Source: an uncultured Verrucomicrobiales bacterium
GTDB lineage: Bacteria; Verrucomicrobiota; Verrucomicrobiia; Verrucomicrobiales; Akkermansiaceae
NCBI GenBank assembly: GCA_949373085.1
Contig: CASICJ010000027.1
Span: forward strand, 19,961 to 83,960
Length of the DNA stretch: 64,000 nucleotides
Reading direction: 5' to 3'
Part shown: piece after piece, positions 25,155-33,573 of the stretch
Layout of the letters: every line of letters starts with the position of its first letter
How positions within the stretch are numbered: the first letter of the stretch is position 1
Translations under genes and position numbers: made by a program
Notes under the pieces: generated by a model
The model's database searches: none
The model's input: the letters and a program-made list of their open reading frames with translations, nothing else
Told to the model about the DNA's origin: nothing

Positions 25155-25592
25155 ATGGGGTTTGGCCAAAAAAACTCTTCATCTGGCGATAGTTCGTCAG
25201 GGTTGAAGGAGGAACTTGGGTCTTTTATCGATAAGGCCTCAGCCCACACCCGTGTGCGAGCCGAGCTTTTCGCGATTGAAGCTAAGGAGGCGGCAGAAGT
25301 CTACGGGCGTAAGTTTTACTTCACTGCTATTGGGGCGGTATTCCTTACGATCGGATATTCTTTATTCTTGGTCGGAGTGATCGGTTTACTCGGCTTCTTT
25401 CTGAATGGATCTTCATTTTCATTGGAAAACTGGGCCGGTGTAACTCTCGGTATCGCGCTTCTCCATTTTATTATTGGAGCAGTTTTAATCAAAAAGAGTA
25501 AGAAATTCAGTAAGGACAGGCCGATTTTCGAATACACTCGAGACGAATTCAAAAAAGACCAGCAATGGACCAGGCAGAAAAAGAAGCCCTAA
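25155..25592 (+). CDS. YqjE/phage-holin superfamily III-like membrane protein
   Basis: The 145-residue protein (start MGFGQKNSSSGD, preceded by AAAGGA) has a soluble helical N-terminus (HTRVRAELFAIEAKEAAEVYGRK). Two transmembrane hairpin segments follow (FTAIGAVFLTIGYSLFLVGVIGLLGFFL and AGVTLGIALLHFIIGAVLI), matching the DUF1469/Phage_holin_3_6 family. The ORF-track start at 25014 lies inside the previous gene and is not used. It overlaps the following gene by 28 nt. Confidence 0.8.
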   Translation: MGFGQKNSSSGDSSSGLKEELGSFIDKASAHTRVRAELFAIEAKEAAEVYGRKFYFTAIGAVFLTIGYSLFLVGVIGLLGFFLNGSSFSLENWAGVTLGIALLHFIIGAVLIKKSKKFSKDRPIFEYTRDEFKKDQQWTRQKKKP

Positions 25593-25945
25593 TCAAGGAA
25601 CTGGATCTGCAGCGCAATGATCTTTCTGATAGCTATCACGCTCTACGAATGGAATTAGACTTGGCGTATCAAATTCGCTTATCAGTCAAGAACCACCCTA
25701 AACGCTGGGCCATCGCCGCCGCCGGAATAACCTTTATCGGTATGAGGCTGCTTCGCAGTAAGAAGGTGATATACAAGGACCCGCAGAAAAACCACAGCCT
25801 TCTTTTTCGTGCGGGAAAACTCGTCTTTAACCTAGCCCGCCCAGCACTCACCTCGATGGCTCTGAATTACGCACGTAAATACGCAGAAGTGCATTTGCAC
25901 CCGGAACAGGCGAATTCCATGCTTGGCGGCCCGCCGCAAAAGTGA
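25565..25945 (+). CDS. Small membrane-associated protein of the YqjD-YqjE operon
   Basis: The 126-residue protein has an N-terminal coiled-coil-like helix (AEKEALIKELDLQRNDLSDSYHALRMELDLA). NHPKRWAIAAAGITFIGMRLLRSKK follows, a short membrane segment ending in basic residues like YqjK, and then a second amphipathic part. It overlaps the YqjE-like gene, so the three are likely one operon for an envelope-associated, possibly stress-linked function (inferred by analogy only). Confidence 0.65.
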   Translation: MDQAEKEALIKELDLQRNDLSDSYHALRMELDLAYQIRLSVKNHPKRWAIAAAGITFIGMRLLRSKKVIYKDPQKNHSLLFRAGKLVFNLARPALTSMALNYARKYAEVHLHPEQANSMLGGPPQK

Positions 25946-25961
25946 TTTCTCTTCGTGGTCA

Positions 25962-26056
25962 ATTTCTTCATTTCTTCATTTCTTCATTTCTTCCATTTCT
26001 TCCATTTCTTCATTTCTTCATTTCTTCATTTCTTTCTTTCTTCCTTTCCTTCCTTT
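25962..26056 (+). repeat. Polypyrimidine microsatellite (ATTTCTTC)n upstream of pilT
   Basis: Eight near-perfect copies of ATTTCTTC (two with an extra C) run into CTTTC/CTTCC variants: about 95 nt with only C, T and a few A on the plus strand. The unit length is not a multiple of three. Confidence 0.85.
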
Positions 26057-26073
26057 AAATCACACACACCATC

Positions 26074-27157
26074 CATGCCAGAACACGAAGTCCTCGCCCA
26101 CGTTGACGAGTATCTCCAAATCGGGATCGAATACGATTGCTCCGATATTCACCTTCCGACCGGCTACCCTCCTGCTTGGCGGCGGTTCGGAACTCTCTCT
26201 CCCATCTGGGACACCCATGCACCTCTCACGGCTGCAGACACCGAACGACTCGCACGTTCATTCCTAGATGACCAAAGATGGTCACACCTTCAGGAAATCG
26301 GAGATGTAGATTTTGCTTATCAGAACGCCGCTGGCCGTTTCCGTGCCTCAGTCGTGAAACAGCGTCTTGGGTATGAAATCGTTTTCCGAATCATCTCCAC
26401 TACAATCCGAACGATGGAAGACCTCGGCCTTCCCATCGAGCACATCAGGCCCCTTACTCGTTATCAAAATGGTTTGATTCTCATCACCGGTTCGGTGGGT
26501 TCGGGTAAGTCCACAACCATGGCTGCACTCGTTGACTTCATTAATAAGGACCGCGAAGACCATATCCTTACTCTTGAAGACCCTATCGAATATGTTTTTG
26601 GATCACAGGGTTGCCACGTTAACCAACGCGAAGTTGGGGCGCATACCGAATCATTCCCACGTGCCTTGCGTGGAGCACTCCGAGAGGATCCCGACATCAT
26701 CATGGTTGGAGAGATGCGTAATCTGGAAACAATCCAGCTTGCACTCACTGCCGCGGAGACAGGTCACCTCGTTTTAGCAACCCTGCACACTGGCAACGCA
26801 CCTCGAACGCTTGATCGAGTTCTCGACGTTTTCCCTGTTGAGCAGCGAGATCAGATTCGCATCATGGTTTCCGAATCTTTGCGCGGCGTTCTTTCCCAGC
26901 AGCTTGTTCCAAAGGCTGATGGCAGTGGACGCGCTCTGGCGCTCGAGTTACTCGTCAACACCGCTGCCGTCGCGGCAACCATTCGTGATGGAAAAACCTT
27001 CATGCTTCCAGGTATCATGCAGACCGGCAAAAACGTCGGTATGATCATCATGGATGAATCACTCCGAAATCTCTACACTCAGGGCCTCGTCTCTCAAGAA
27101 GAAACCATGTTCCGCTGCGAAGATAAGCAGCAGATGAAACTCTTCTTCCAATCCTAA
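26074..27157 (+). CDS. pilT: PilT-type type IV pilus ATPase
   Basis: Hexameric ATPase that retracts type IV pili. From MPEHEVLAHVDEYLQIG (361 residues) it has the PilT N-terminal domain with SDIHLPTGYPPAWRRFG, Walker A TGSVGSGKSTT, Asp-box LTLEDPIEYVF, Walker B REDPDIIMVGEMRN and the His box TAAETGHLVLATLHTGNA. The tracked 25955 start would add 40 residues translated from the pyrimidine microsatellite and is rejected. A second PilT paralogue follows 30 nt later, as in pilT-pilU pairs. Confidence 0.9.
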
Positions 27158-27187
27158 TTTCACCTCATAAATACCACACTTTTTGGC

Positions 27188-28260
27188 ATGGCTAAAATTG
27201 ACCGTCTTTTCCAATACCTCGTCTCTTCAGGCGGGTCTGATCTTCACCTTTCCGAAGGTGCACCTCCAAAGGTTCGCGTTCATGGCGGAGTCTCCGTAAT
27301 CCCCGAAGAGGCCATTCTTGATGGCGAGGATTTTAAAGAGCTCCTCTCTGAGATTTGCGAACCAGACCCTTTTGCGCAATACCTCGAATGCGGGGATCTT
27401 GACTTCGCCTATGAAATGGATGAGCAATCCCGCTTCCGTTGTAACTATATGAAACAACAGAACGGACTCGCTGCCGTTTTTCGTCTTATCCCTACCGAGA
27501 TTGCCTCAATCGAGGACCTAAACCTCCCTCTTGTAATTAAGGAATTTGGCCATATGCGGTCCGGACTCGTGCTAGTGACTGGTCCAACCGGATCAGGAAA
27601 ATCAACCTCACTCGCGGCATTGATAGACTACATCAATAGTAATTTTAATCGTCATATCATTACGATTGAGGAACCGATTGAGTTTGTTCATAGCAGTAAA
27701 AGCTCCATTATCACACAGCGTGAAGTGCCCATCCAAACCCCGGAATTTTCCGACGGCTTACGGGCCTGTCTACGAGAAGATGCTGACATCGTTCTCGTTG
27801 GTGAGATGCGTGACCTTGAAACTATCTCACTCGCTCTGACTGCAGCGGAAACCGGTCTTTTAGTTTCGGAACCCTGCACACCAACAACGCACGAAAAACG
27901 GTTGACCGTATCATTGACGTTTTCCCTTCCGATCAGCAATCACAGGTTCGGACAATGCTGGCAGCTTCGCTCCGTGGTGTCGTCGCTCAGCTTCTCTGTA
28001 AGCGCGTCGACAAACCAGGTCGAGTTGCTGTAAATGAAATCCTATTTGCAACTCCAGCAGTCGCTGCAATTATCCGTGAAGGTGCCACTCAGAAGCTTTA
28101 TGACGTCATCATCGGCGGAAAGGCCTTAGGGATGCAGTTCATGGACGACGCCATCTTTGAAAAACTTGAATCTGGCATGATCTCCCCACAGGAAGCATAC
28201 ATGAAATCGATCGAGAAAGGTCGCTTTGCCAGTATCTCCCCGAAGAAGACAAAGCTCTAG
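27188..28260 (+). pseudogene. Second PilT/PilU-type ATPase with a single-base frameshift
   Basis: Reads as a complete PilT paralogue in two frames. 27188 onward gives SGGSDLHLSEGAPPKVRVHG, Walker A TGPTGSGKSTS, Walker B REDADIVLVGEMRD and AAETGLLV. Then one missing T in GTTTCGGAACC (about 27864) turns the expected VFGTLHTNNARKTVDRIIDVFPSDQQ into nonsense. The tail continues intact in the other frame (MLAASLRGVVAQLLCKRVDKPG ... EKGRFASISPKK). All motor motifs are otherwise present, so either a very recent mutation or a sequencing error explains it. If intact it would be a 357-residue retraction motor accessory. Confidence 0.85.
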
Positions 28261-28310
28261 CTAACTCGGGGGGAGGAGCATCCTAACCCACACCGAATAG
28301 TCTCATTCAA

Positions 28311-28345
28311 AAAACCAGAGGGTAGACCACCCTCTGGTTTTTCTT
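28311..28345. terminator. Bidirectional terminator between pilT2 and trpD
   Basis: AAAAAACCAGAGGG-TAGACCA-CCCTCTGGTTTTT: an 8-bp stem flanked by A and T tracts, serving the convergent plus-strand pil genes and minus-strand trpD. Confidence 0.85.
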
Positions 28346-28359
28346 TGTTAGGTCGTAAA

Positions 28360-29404
28360 CTATTTTGCGATCTCCTTGAGTAAACGCAGCCGCTCGAACG
28401 CACTTCCGTCAGCAATCACCTCCCGACTTTTTGCCAAACCATCTTCTAGGTTTTCGGCAAGCCCAGCACAGGTCATTGCCGCAGCCGCATTCAGCAAAAC
28501 CATATCACACTTCAACCCTTTTTCTCGACCGGCAAGAATGCCCTCTAAGATCTTGGCATTCGTAAACGCATCGCCACCCTTTAAATCTTTTACCTCGGCA
28601 ATATTGAGACCGAAGTCGGAAGGCTTAACCTCTTCATCAACCTGCTTCTGATTACGACCCGATTTACAAATTCGAGTTGGCCCCATCAGGCTCATTTCAT
28701 CAACCGTGCGACCATCCATAGTTGCCCCGTTTACCACCCACGCACTATCGCGCCCCAATCGCTGCAGAATCTCAGCAAAGACCGGGCAAAGATTGTGGTC
28801 AAAAACCCCAACCAACTGGCACCCGGGATTCGCGGGATTCAGGAGAGGTCCCTATAAGATTAAAGATTGTTTTCCGGCCCTCCTTGGCAAGCATTTGCCG
28901 AACTGGAATAACGGCCTTGAAGGCCGGATGATATTTGGGAGCGAAAAGAAATCCCACACCCGCTCTTTCAAGGCATGTTCCAACCTTCTCGGATGGTAGG
29001 TCAATCGAAATACCCAGAGCTTCCAGAACATCTGCACCGCCACTCTTCGATGTGATTCCACGGTTTCCATGCTTAACAACCACCCCCCCAGCAGCGGCAA
29101 CCAAAAACATACTTGTCGTTGAGACATTAAAGAGATCGAGTTTATCTCCCCCAGTACCACAAACATCAATTGTCGGGCCATTGAACGAATGCCCATAAAA
29201 AGAAGGTCTTTTGGCCTTTTCAAGAAAGACTGAAACAAATCCCGCGATTTCCGTAGCACTCTCTCCCTTCTCCGCCATCGCTTTCAAAAAGTGAGCCTTC
29301 TTAGCAACATCGCCTAATTCATCTAAAAGAAAATCAGCCGCAACAGTGATTTCTCGAGGCGTTAATTCTTCCCCCTGGTTGAGATGGTTTATCAAGCTGT
29401 CCAT
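28360..29404 (-). pseudogene. trpD: Anthranilate phosphoribosyltransferase with a single-base frameshift
   Basis: Tryptophan pathway enzyme transferring phosphoribose to anthranilate. The first frame gives DVCGTGGDKLDLFNVSTTSMFLVAAAGGVVVKHGNRGITSKSGGADVLEALG, the PRPP-binding hallmark, and reaches KTIFNLIG. There an extra base in ATAGGGACCTC (about 28852) breaks it. The expected PLLNPANPGCQLVGVFDHNL continues in the next frame, down to AFERLRLLKEIAK. Without the indel it is a normal-length TrpD of about 347 residues. Same kind of defect as in pilT2 less than 1 kb away, suggesting base-calling error or local decay. Confidence 0.9.
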
Positions 29405-29546
29405 AAAAAAAGGCTAACATAACTCTAGATTGGAACCAAGAAGTTCACTTACCATCTACCTAACTCGTAATCACTGAGGCTAAACCTACCGATGAGCGAT
29501 ACAGATAGAACGACATTTAGCTTCAATTTGCCCAGGACCCGATAGA

Positions 29547-30206
29547 TTAATCATCCACCACGACTCCATCCTTAATGGTCAAAACGCGATCCCCAAAAGT
29601 TGAAAGACCGGTATCATGAGTAACGACAACCAGAGTAGCATTTCGTTCCTCCACGACTTCCATCAAAATATCCATAATCTCCTCGCCATTCGCAGAATCA
29701 AGATTCCCAGTCGGCTCGTCGGCGAAGATGATTGACGGAGAGTTCACAAGCGCCCGAGCAATAGCCACACGCTGTTGCTCGCCACCTGAAAGTTCTGCCG
29801 GCAGGTGATCAAACCGCTCTGAAAGACCGACTCGACACAAGGCTGACTTAGCCAATTCTTGATCCGATTTAAGCCCAATTAGCCCAGGCACCATAACATT
29901 TTCAATCGCAGTCAGCTCTGGCAATAGAAAGTAGTTTTGAAAAATATAACCAATTTTTTCGTTCCGTAAGCTTGCCTGATTACCTGATGACAATTGATAA
30001 AAATCGGTTCCATCAATAAGAACACGTCCCTCGTTAGGATTTTCCAACCCTGCTAAGGTATACATTAAGGTCGTCTTTCCGGCACCACTTGGACCACAAA
30101 GAAAAACTTTTTCTCCAGACTCAATCCTTAAATCAACCCCCCTAAGAACTTTAATCTTCTTCTTGGCTAGAGTATACGAAAGATAGACCTTATCAGCCTC
30201 AATCAT
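29547..30206 (-). CDS. ABC transporter ATP-binding protein (LolD/MacB-like)
   Basis: The 219-residue cytoplasmic ATPase has Walker [12 protein letters not shown]-loop [16 protein letters not shown], signature [15 protein letters not shown], Walker [14 protein letters not shown] and the H-loop VVVTHD. The pattern is that of the LolD/MacB/FtsE group acting with FtsX-type permeases. No permease gene is adjacent. Its ATG overlaps the stop of the PilC/GspF-like gene by 4 nt, so it is translationally linked to the pilus/secretion genes, an unusual pairing. Confidence 0.88.
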   Translation of the reverse strand: MIEADKVYLSYTLAKKKIKVLRGVDLRIESGEKVFLCGPSGAGKTTLMYTLAGLENPNEGRVLIDGTDFYQLSSGNQASLRNEKIGYIFQNYFLLPELTAIENVMVPGLIGLKSDQELAKSALCRVGLSERFDHLPAELSGGEQQRVAIARALVNSPSIIFADEPTGNLDSANGEEIMDILMEVVEERNATLVVVTHDTGLSTFGDRVLTIKDGVVVDD

Positions 30207-31483
30207 CGGCTACCGATACTCTCGATGGTTTGGAAGATCGCGGTAATCATGAGATAGGCCATCGAGCCAATCAGCACCGCCATGACCAACAAAACGGCCG
30301 GCATAATTAAAGCCATAATTGCCTGAAGGGAGTTATTGAGCTCCTTATCAAAGCGATCGGCTGCCTTCCTAAGCGACTTATCGATCTTACCAGTTTGCTC
30401 ACCAACTGAGACCATATCAATCAGTAGCGGAGCAAAAGCACCGGTCCTGCTGAGCGAGGCGGAAAGCGACCGGCCATCACCAACCCATTCGAGCATTTCA
30501 CCCAGATGCTTTTGCAAATAAAGGTTCGGAGTTGCCTCTTTTGTAAGTTCAAGAGCCCTCAAAAGAGGGAGACCATTCCCAACGAGATTTGCCATTGTCT
30601 CTAGAAATTGAACGTAAAACCGATGTTCGATTACTCTACCAAAAAGGGGTAGCTTAAGTTTCACCCGGTCCCAAGTTGGCCGGTTAGCCTCGTTTTCTTT
30701 CCATGCCTTGAAGAGAACCAAGCTCGCGGCGATCACCAAAAGGAGGACAATCCACCATTTCATAAAGAAATCAGAAGTCCCCATGAGGAGCTTAGCACCA
30801 AGTGGAATCTGACCGCCGGCGCTACTTTCGATTAAGCCAGTCAGCTGCGGAATAAGCTGAGTCACGAAAACTATCCCTACTCCGACCCCAGCCAGAACCA
30901 AAAAACAGGGGTAAATTAGCGCAAGAACAACCTTTCCCTGGAGCTCTTGCAAGGTTTTGAGGTAATGGGCTTGGCGCTCCAAAATTGTATCAAGTGCACC
31001 GCTTGCCTCACCTGCAGCTGCAAGATTACAATAGAGAGAGCCAAAACTTGGACTCACTCGTTTCAAAGCCGACGAAAAGCTATTACCATCCCGAACCAGC
31101 TGACGAATCTTGGATGAAACTATCTTGAGGCTACCCAGCTCTTGGCGATTTTCCATAGCCTTGAGAGCAGGCTCAAGCTGTAAACCGGCGGCCAACATAT
31201 CCGAGAGTTCCTCGGTGAAGAGAACAATCTCACCGCGCTTTAGCTTGACTGGGCCTTCTGGGATAACCTCCTCCTTAGCTTTCGCCACTCCAGTAGCCAC
31301 TGGAACACTCTTCCCCGCGACCTTTTTGGGCGAAACTTTGCCACTAGCACTTTCGCTCATCGAGACTGGTTGTAGTCCCTTCCTGCCAAGTTGGCGAAGC
31401 GCCTCACCCCGGTCCCCAGCATCAAGAGATCCAGACACTACCGAACCTCCTCCGTTGAGCGCTTTGTAAGTAAAACTAGCCAC
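30203..31483 (-). CDS. PilC/GspF-type inner membrane platform protein
   Basis: The 426-residue platform protein of a type IV pilus or type II secretion machine. The N-terminus ASFTYKALNGGGSVVSGSLDAGDRGEALRQL is the usual GspF start. Two T2SSF repeats follow (about 85-205 with FTEELSDMLAAGLQLEPALKAM, and about 285-410 with FLETMANLVGNGLPLLRALELT). Transmembrane segments include KVVLALIYPCFLVLAGVGVGIVFV and the C-terminal LLVMAVLIGSMAYLMITAIF. It lies 20 nt after the PilB-type ATPase gene. Confidence 0.9.
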   Translation of the reverse strand: MASFTYKALNGGGSVVSGSLDAGDRGEALRQLGRKGLQPVSMSESASGKVSPKKVAGKSVPVATGVAKAKEEVIPEGPVKLKRGEIVLFTEELSDMLAAGLQLEPALKAMENRQELGSLKIVSSKIRQLVRDGNSFSSALKRVSPSFGSLYCNLAAAGEASGALDTILERQAHYLKTLQELQGKVVLALIYPCFLVLAGVGVGIVFVTQLIPQLTGLIESSAGGQIPLGAKLLMGTSDFFMKWWIVLLLVIAASLVLFKAWKENEANRPTWDRVKLKLPLFGRVIEHRFYVQFLETMANLVGNGLPLLRALELTKEATPNLYLQKHLGEMLEWVGDGRSLSASLSRTGAFAPLLIDMVSVGEQTGKIDKSLRKAADRFDKELNNSLQAIMALIMPAVLLVMAVLIGSMAYLMITAIFQTIESIGSR

Positions 31484-31503
31484 CTTTTTAAATATTTAAG
31501 TTC

Positions 31504-33270
31504 TTAGTGGCCCGATGCTAAATCAGTTGCAGTTACTGAAACAACTTCCTCAATTGTAGTAACCCCCTTCATTACCTTACACCAGCCATACTCTCGCATC
31601 GGAATAAACCCGTCCTTAACAGCTTGTGCCTTCAGAATACGAGAATCCGAATTCTTTGCCACAAGCTCTTCCATCTCATTACCAATGAGAATGACCTCAT
31701 AAATCGCTAAACGTCCTGAGAAACCGGTATTTCGACACTTATCACAACTACCCGGCTCATAGGCCTGCCCAGTGACATGATCGGGAATTTCAAGGCGCGC
31801 TCGCTGATCGAGTGGAACCTCAACCGGCGTTTTACAATGATTGCATAAGCGCCGCACCAATCGCTGGGCCAAAAAAGCTCGGACTGAAGCAGCGACCAAG
31901 AAGGGCTCAACCCCCATATCGACTAATCGACTAATCCCTCCGAGAGCATCGTTGGTGTGCAAGGTCGAGAACACCAGGTGCCCAGTTAGCGAGGCTCGGA
32001 TCGCAATCTCTGCAGTCTCGAGATCACGAATCTCACCAAGCATAACAATGTTTGGGTCGGCCCGCAGGATCGAACGTAGCCCACTTGCAAAAGTTAGACC
32101 AATTTCACTCTTAACCGCGATTTGCATCACACCCTCAAGCTTGTTCTCTACCGGATCCTCGATCGTCACAATCCGCGTATCAGAAGTATTTAATTCGCTT
32201 AGAAAGGAGTAGAGACTTGTCGATTTACCAGAACCAGTCGGCCCCGTGATTAAAATTATCCCATTAGGAAGACTTAAAATACTTTCAATTTTCTTGAGAA
32301 CAAAATCCTCCATACCAAGAAGTTCCACATTAAACTTTTCTTGATTCAAAAGACGCAAACTCACAGATTCCCCCTCCACTGTCGGGACAGTAGCAACACG
32401 GACATCGATTGAGGACCCTTCAAATTGAAGATTGATTCGACCATCCTGAGGGAGACGCCGCTCAGCAATATCAAGCTTCGACATAATCTTCAGGCGAGCA
32501 ATGACTGAGGATTGGAGTGACTTAATTTGATCAGGGACTGCAATATCAATTAAACCACCATCGACACGGTACCGAATCCGAAGGTTGTCAACCAAAGGCT
32601 CCACGTGAATATCAGTCGCTTTCTGATCGAGTGCTTCGCGGATAATTTGGTTCACGAATTTCACCACGCTAGCCTCCTCATCCTCTACCTCGTCAATAAC
32701 GCTGGCCTCATCCTTCATTTCAAGGTTATCGAGATCGAGATCTCGGCCTTCAAGCAGCTGCTCGAACGTGTCAGCACCAACCCCATAAAGTTTCCGCAGA
32801 GCTTCATGCACCCGGCGGCGCGAAGCCATATGCCAAACAATTGGCATATCAATTGCCTGAGCAGCTGCCTGACGCGCCATGAGGTTTAGCGGATCGTAGG
32901 TTGCCATGTGCAATCGGACACCCTCACCTTCGCCTTCGATTTCAAGCGGAAGAACCCGGTATTTAAGAGCAACCTGCGGCCCGCAAGCAGCGCGGAGCAT
33001 TAATGGACTCTCGAACACATTAATCTCGGCTAGCCACTCCATGTGAAGATCCTGTGAGAGTTGTTCCATGTAAGGCTCCTCGTCGACCAATCCGCTGTCT
33101 AGGATACCGTCGAGAGGCGAACTTTGTTGATGGCTAGCCTCATCCACTGCTTCCTGAAGAGCAGGGAGGTCGGAGCAACCGGTTTGGCGGGCGGGCTTGA
33201 GAAGGAGCTCAGTCATTTGTTGTCTAAGTATTGATAAAACGCTCGCATTGGAAAGTTCTGTCTGCCCCAA
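31504..33270 (-). CDS. PilB/GspE-type assembly ATPase
   Basis: The 588-residue hexameric ATPase drives pilus or pseudopilus polymerisation. The N-terminal MshEN-like domain (about 15-160) precedes DATDIHVEPL-type sequence (QKATDIHVEPLVDNLRIRYRVDG). The core has Walker A TGPTGSGKSTS, Asp box TIEDPVENKLEG, Walker B RADPNIVMLGEIRD and HLVFSTLHTNDA. Four Cys of the zinc knuckle are present (CNHCKTPVE... CDKCRNTGF). It heads an operon with the PilC-type platform and an ABC ATPase; retraction motors lie 4-6 kb away on the other strand. Confidence 0.92.
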   Translation of the reverse strand: MGQTELSNASVLSILRQQMTELLLKPARQTGCSDLPALQEAVDEASHQQSSPLDGILDSGLVDEEPYMEQLSQDLHMEWLAEINVFESPLMLRAACGPQVALKYRVLPLEIEGEGEGVRLHMATYDPLNLMARQAAAQAIDMPIVWHMASRRRVHEALRKLYGVGADTFEQLLEGRDLDLDNLEMKDEASVIDEVEDEEASVVKFVNQIIREALDQKATDIHVEPLVDNLRIRYRVDGGLIDIAVPDQIKSLQSSVIARLKIMSKLDIAERRLPQDGRINLQFEGSSIDVRVATVPTVEGESVSLRLLNQEKFNVELLGMEDFVLKKIESILSLPNGIILITGPTGSGKSTSLYSFLSELNTSDTRIVTIEDPVENKLEGVMQIAVKSEIGLTFASGLRSILRADPNIVMLGEIRDLETAEIAIRASLTGHLVFSTLHTNDALGGISRLVDMGVEPFLVAASVRAFLAQRLVRRLCNHCKTPVEVPLDQRARLEIPDHVTGQAYEPGSCDKCRNTGFSGRLAIYEVILIGNEMEELVAKNSDSRILKAQAVKDGFIPMREYGWCKVMKGVTTIEEVVSVTATDLASGH

Positions 33271-33343
33271 TGTTGATGAATTCTAATTTTTCGCAAGCAA
33301 AGTGATTTTCGTTTGCACGATTAGTCCCTTGAGATTAGTCTCC

Positions 33344-33552
33344 GACACTGCCTGATACGCCAGAAGTGGTTGATTGGCCGACCCGATATTATTACAAATG
33401 GGGGTTGCCCCCAGAAAGTCAATGTCATGCCTTCGTTGGAAGATTGCGATTTGATGGAGACCCCCAACCTACTGAGCTTCGGGAAAGCGGCTCATGCGCC
33501 ACGGACGGTTAGGCAGTAATCCTAAAACCCGCTCTTCTCGGAGCGGGTTTTT
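33344..33552 (+). ncRNA. Candidate 6S-like structured RNA
   Basis: The pilB-TPR gap holds about 180 nt that fold into a long, interrupted rod. Closing stem ACTGCCT (33347-33353) pairs with AGGCAGT (33511-33517), followed by a large bubble. GTGG/CCAC, GCCG/CGGC and CCCGA/TCGGG pair further in, and the apical part has local hairpins (GGGGGTTGCCCCC; CTTCGTTGGAAG). A TTGCAC-17 nt-TAGTCT promoter-like pair ends just before the stem, and a strong terminator follows. The general plan (closing stem, bubble, apical arm, GCCGAxCCGATATT-like 5' side) resembles 6S RNA. Identity is an inference from shape, not from a matched sequence. Confidence 0.5.
33524..33552. terminator. Intrinsic terminator, both strands
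   Basis: AAAACCCGCTC-TTCTCG-GAGCGGGTTTTT: an 11-bp stem with T-tracts on either strand. On the plus strand it would end the 6S-like RNA; on the minus strand it lies upstream of the TPR gene. Confidence 0.85.
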
Positions 33553-33573
33553 CGTTATTTGGGCACCGTGGCC

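Noticed and set aside
25962-26056. CRISPR-like repetitive array
   Set aside because: Units are contiguous 8-mers with no spacers; it is a microsatellite.
25955-26073. N-terminal extension of PilT (MVNFFISSFLHFF...)
   Set aside because: It translates the pyrimidine microsatellite; the family starts at MPEHEV.
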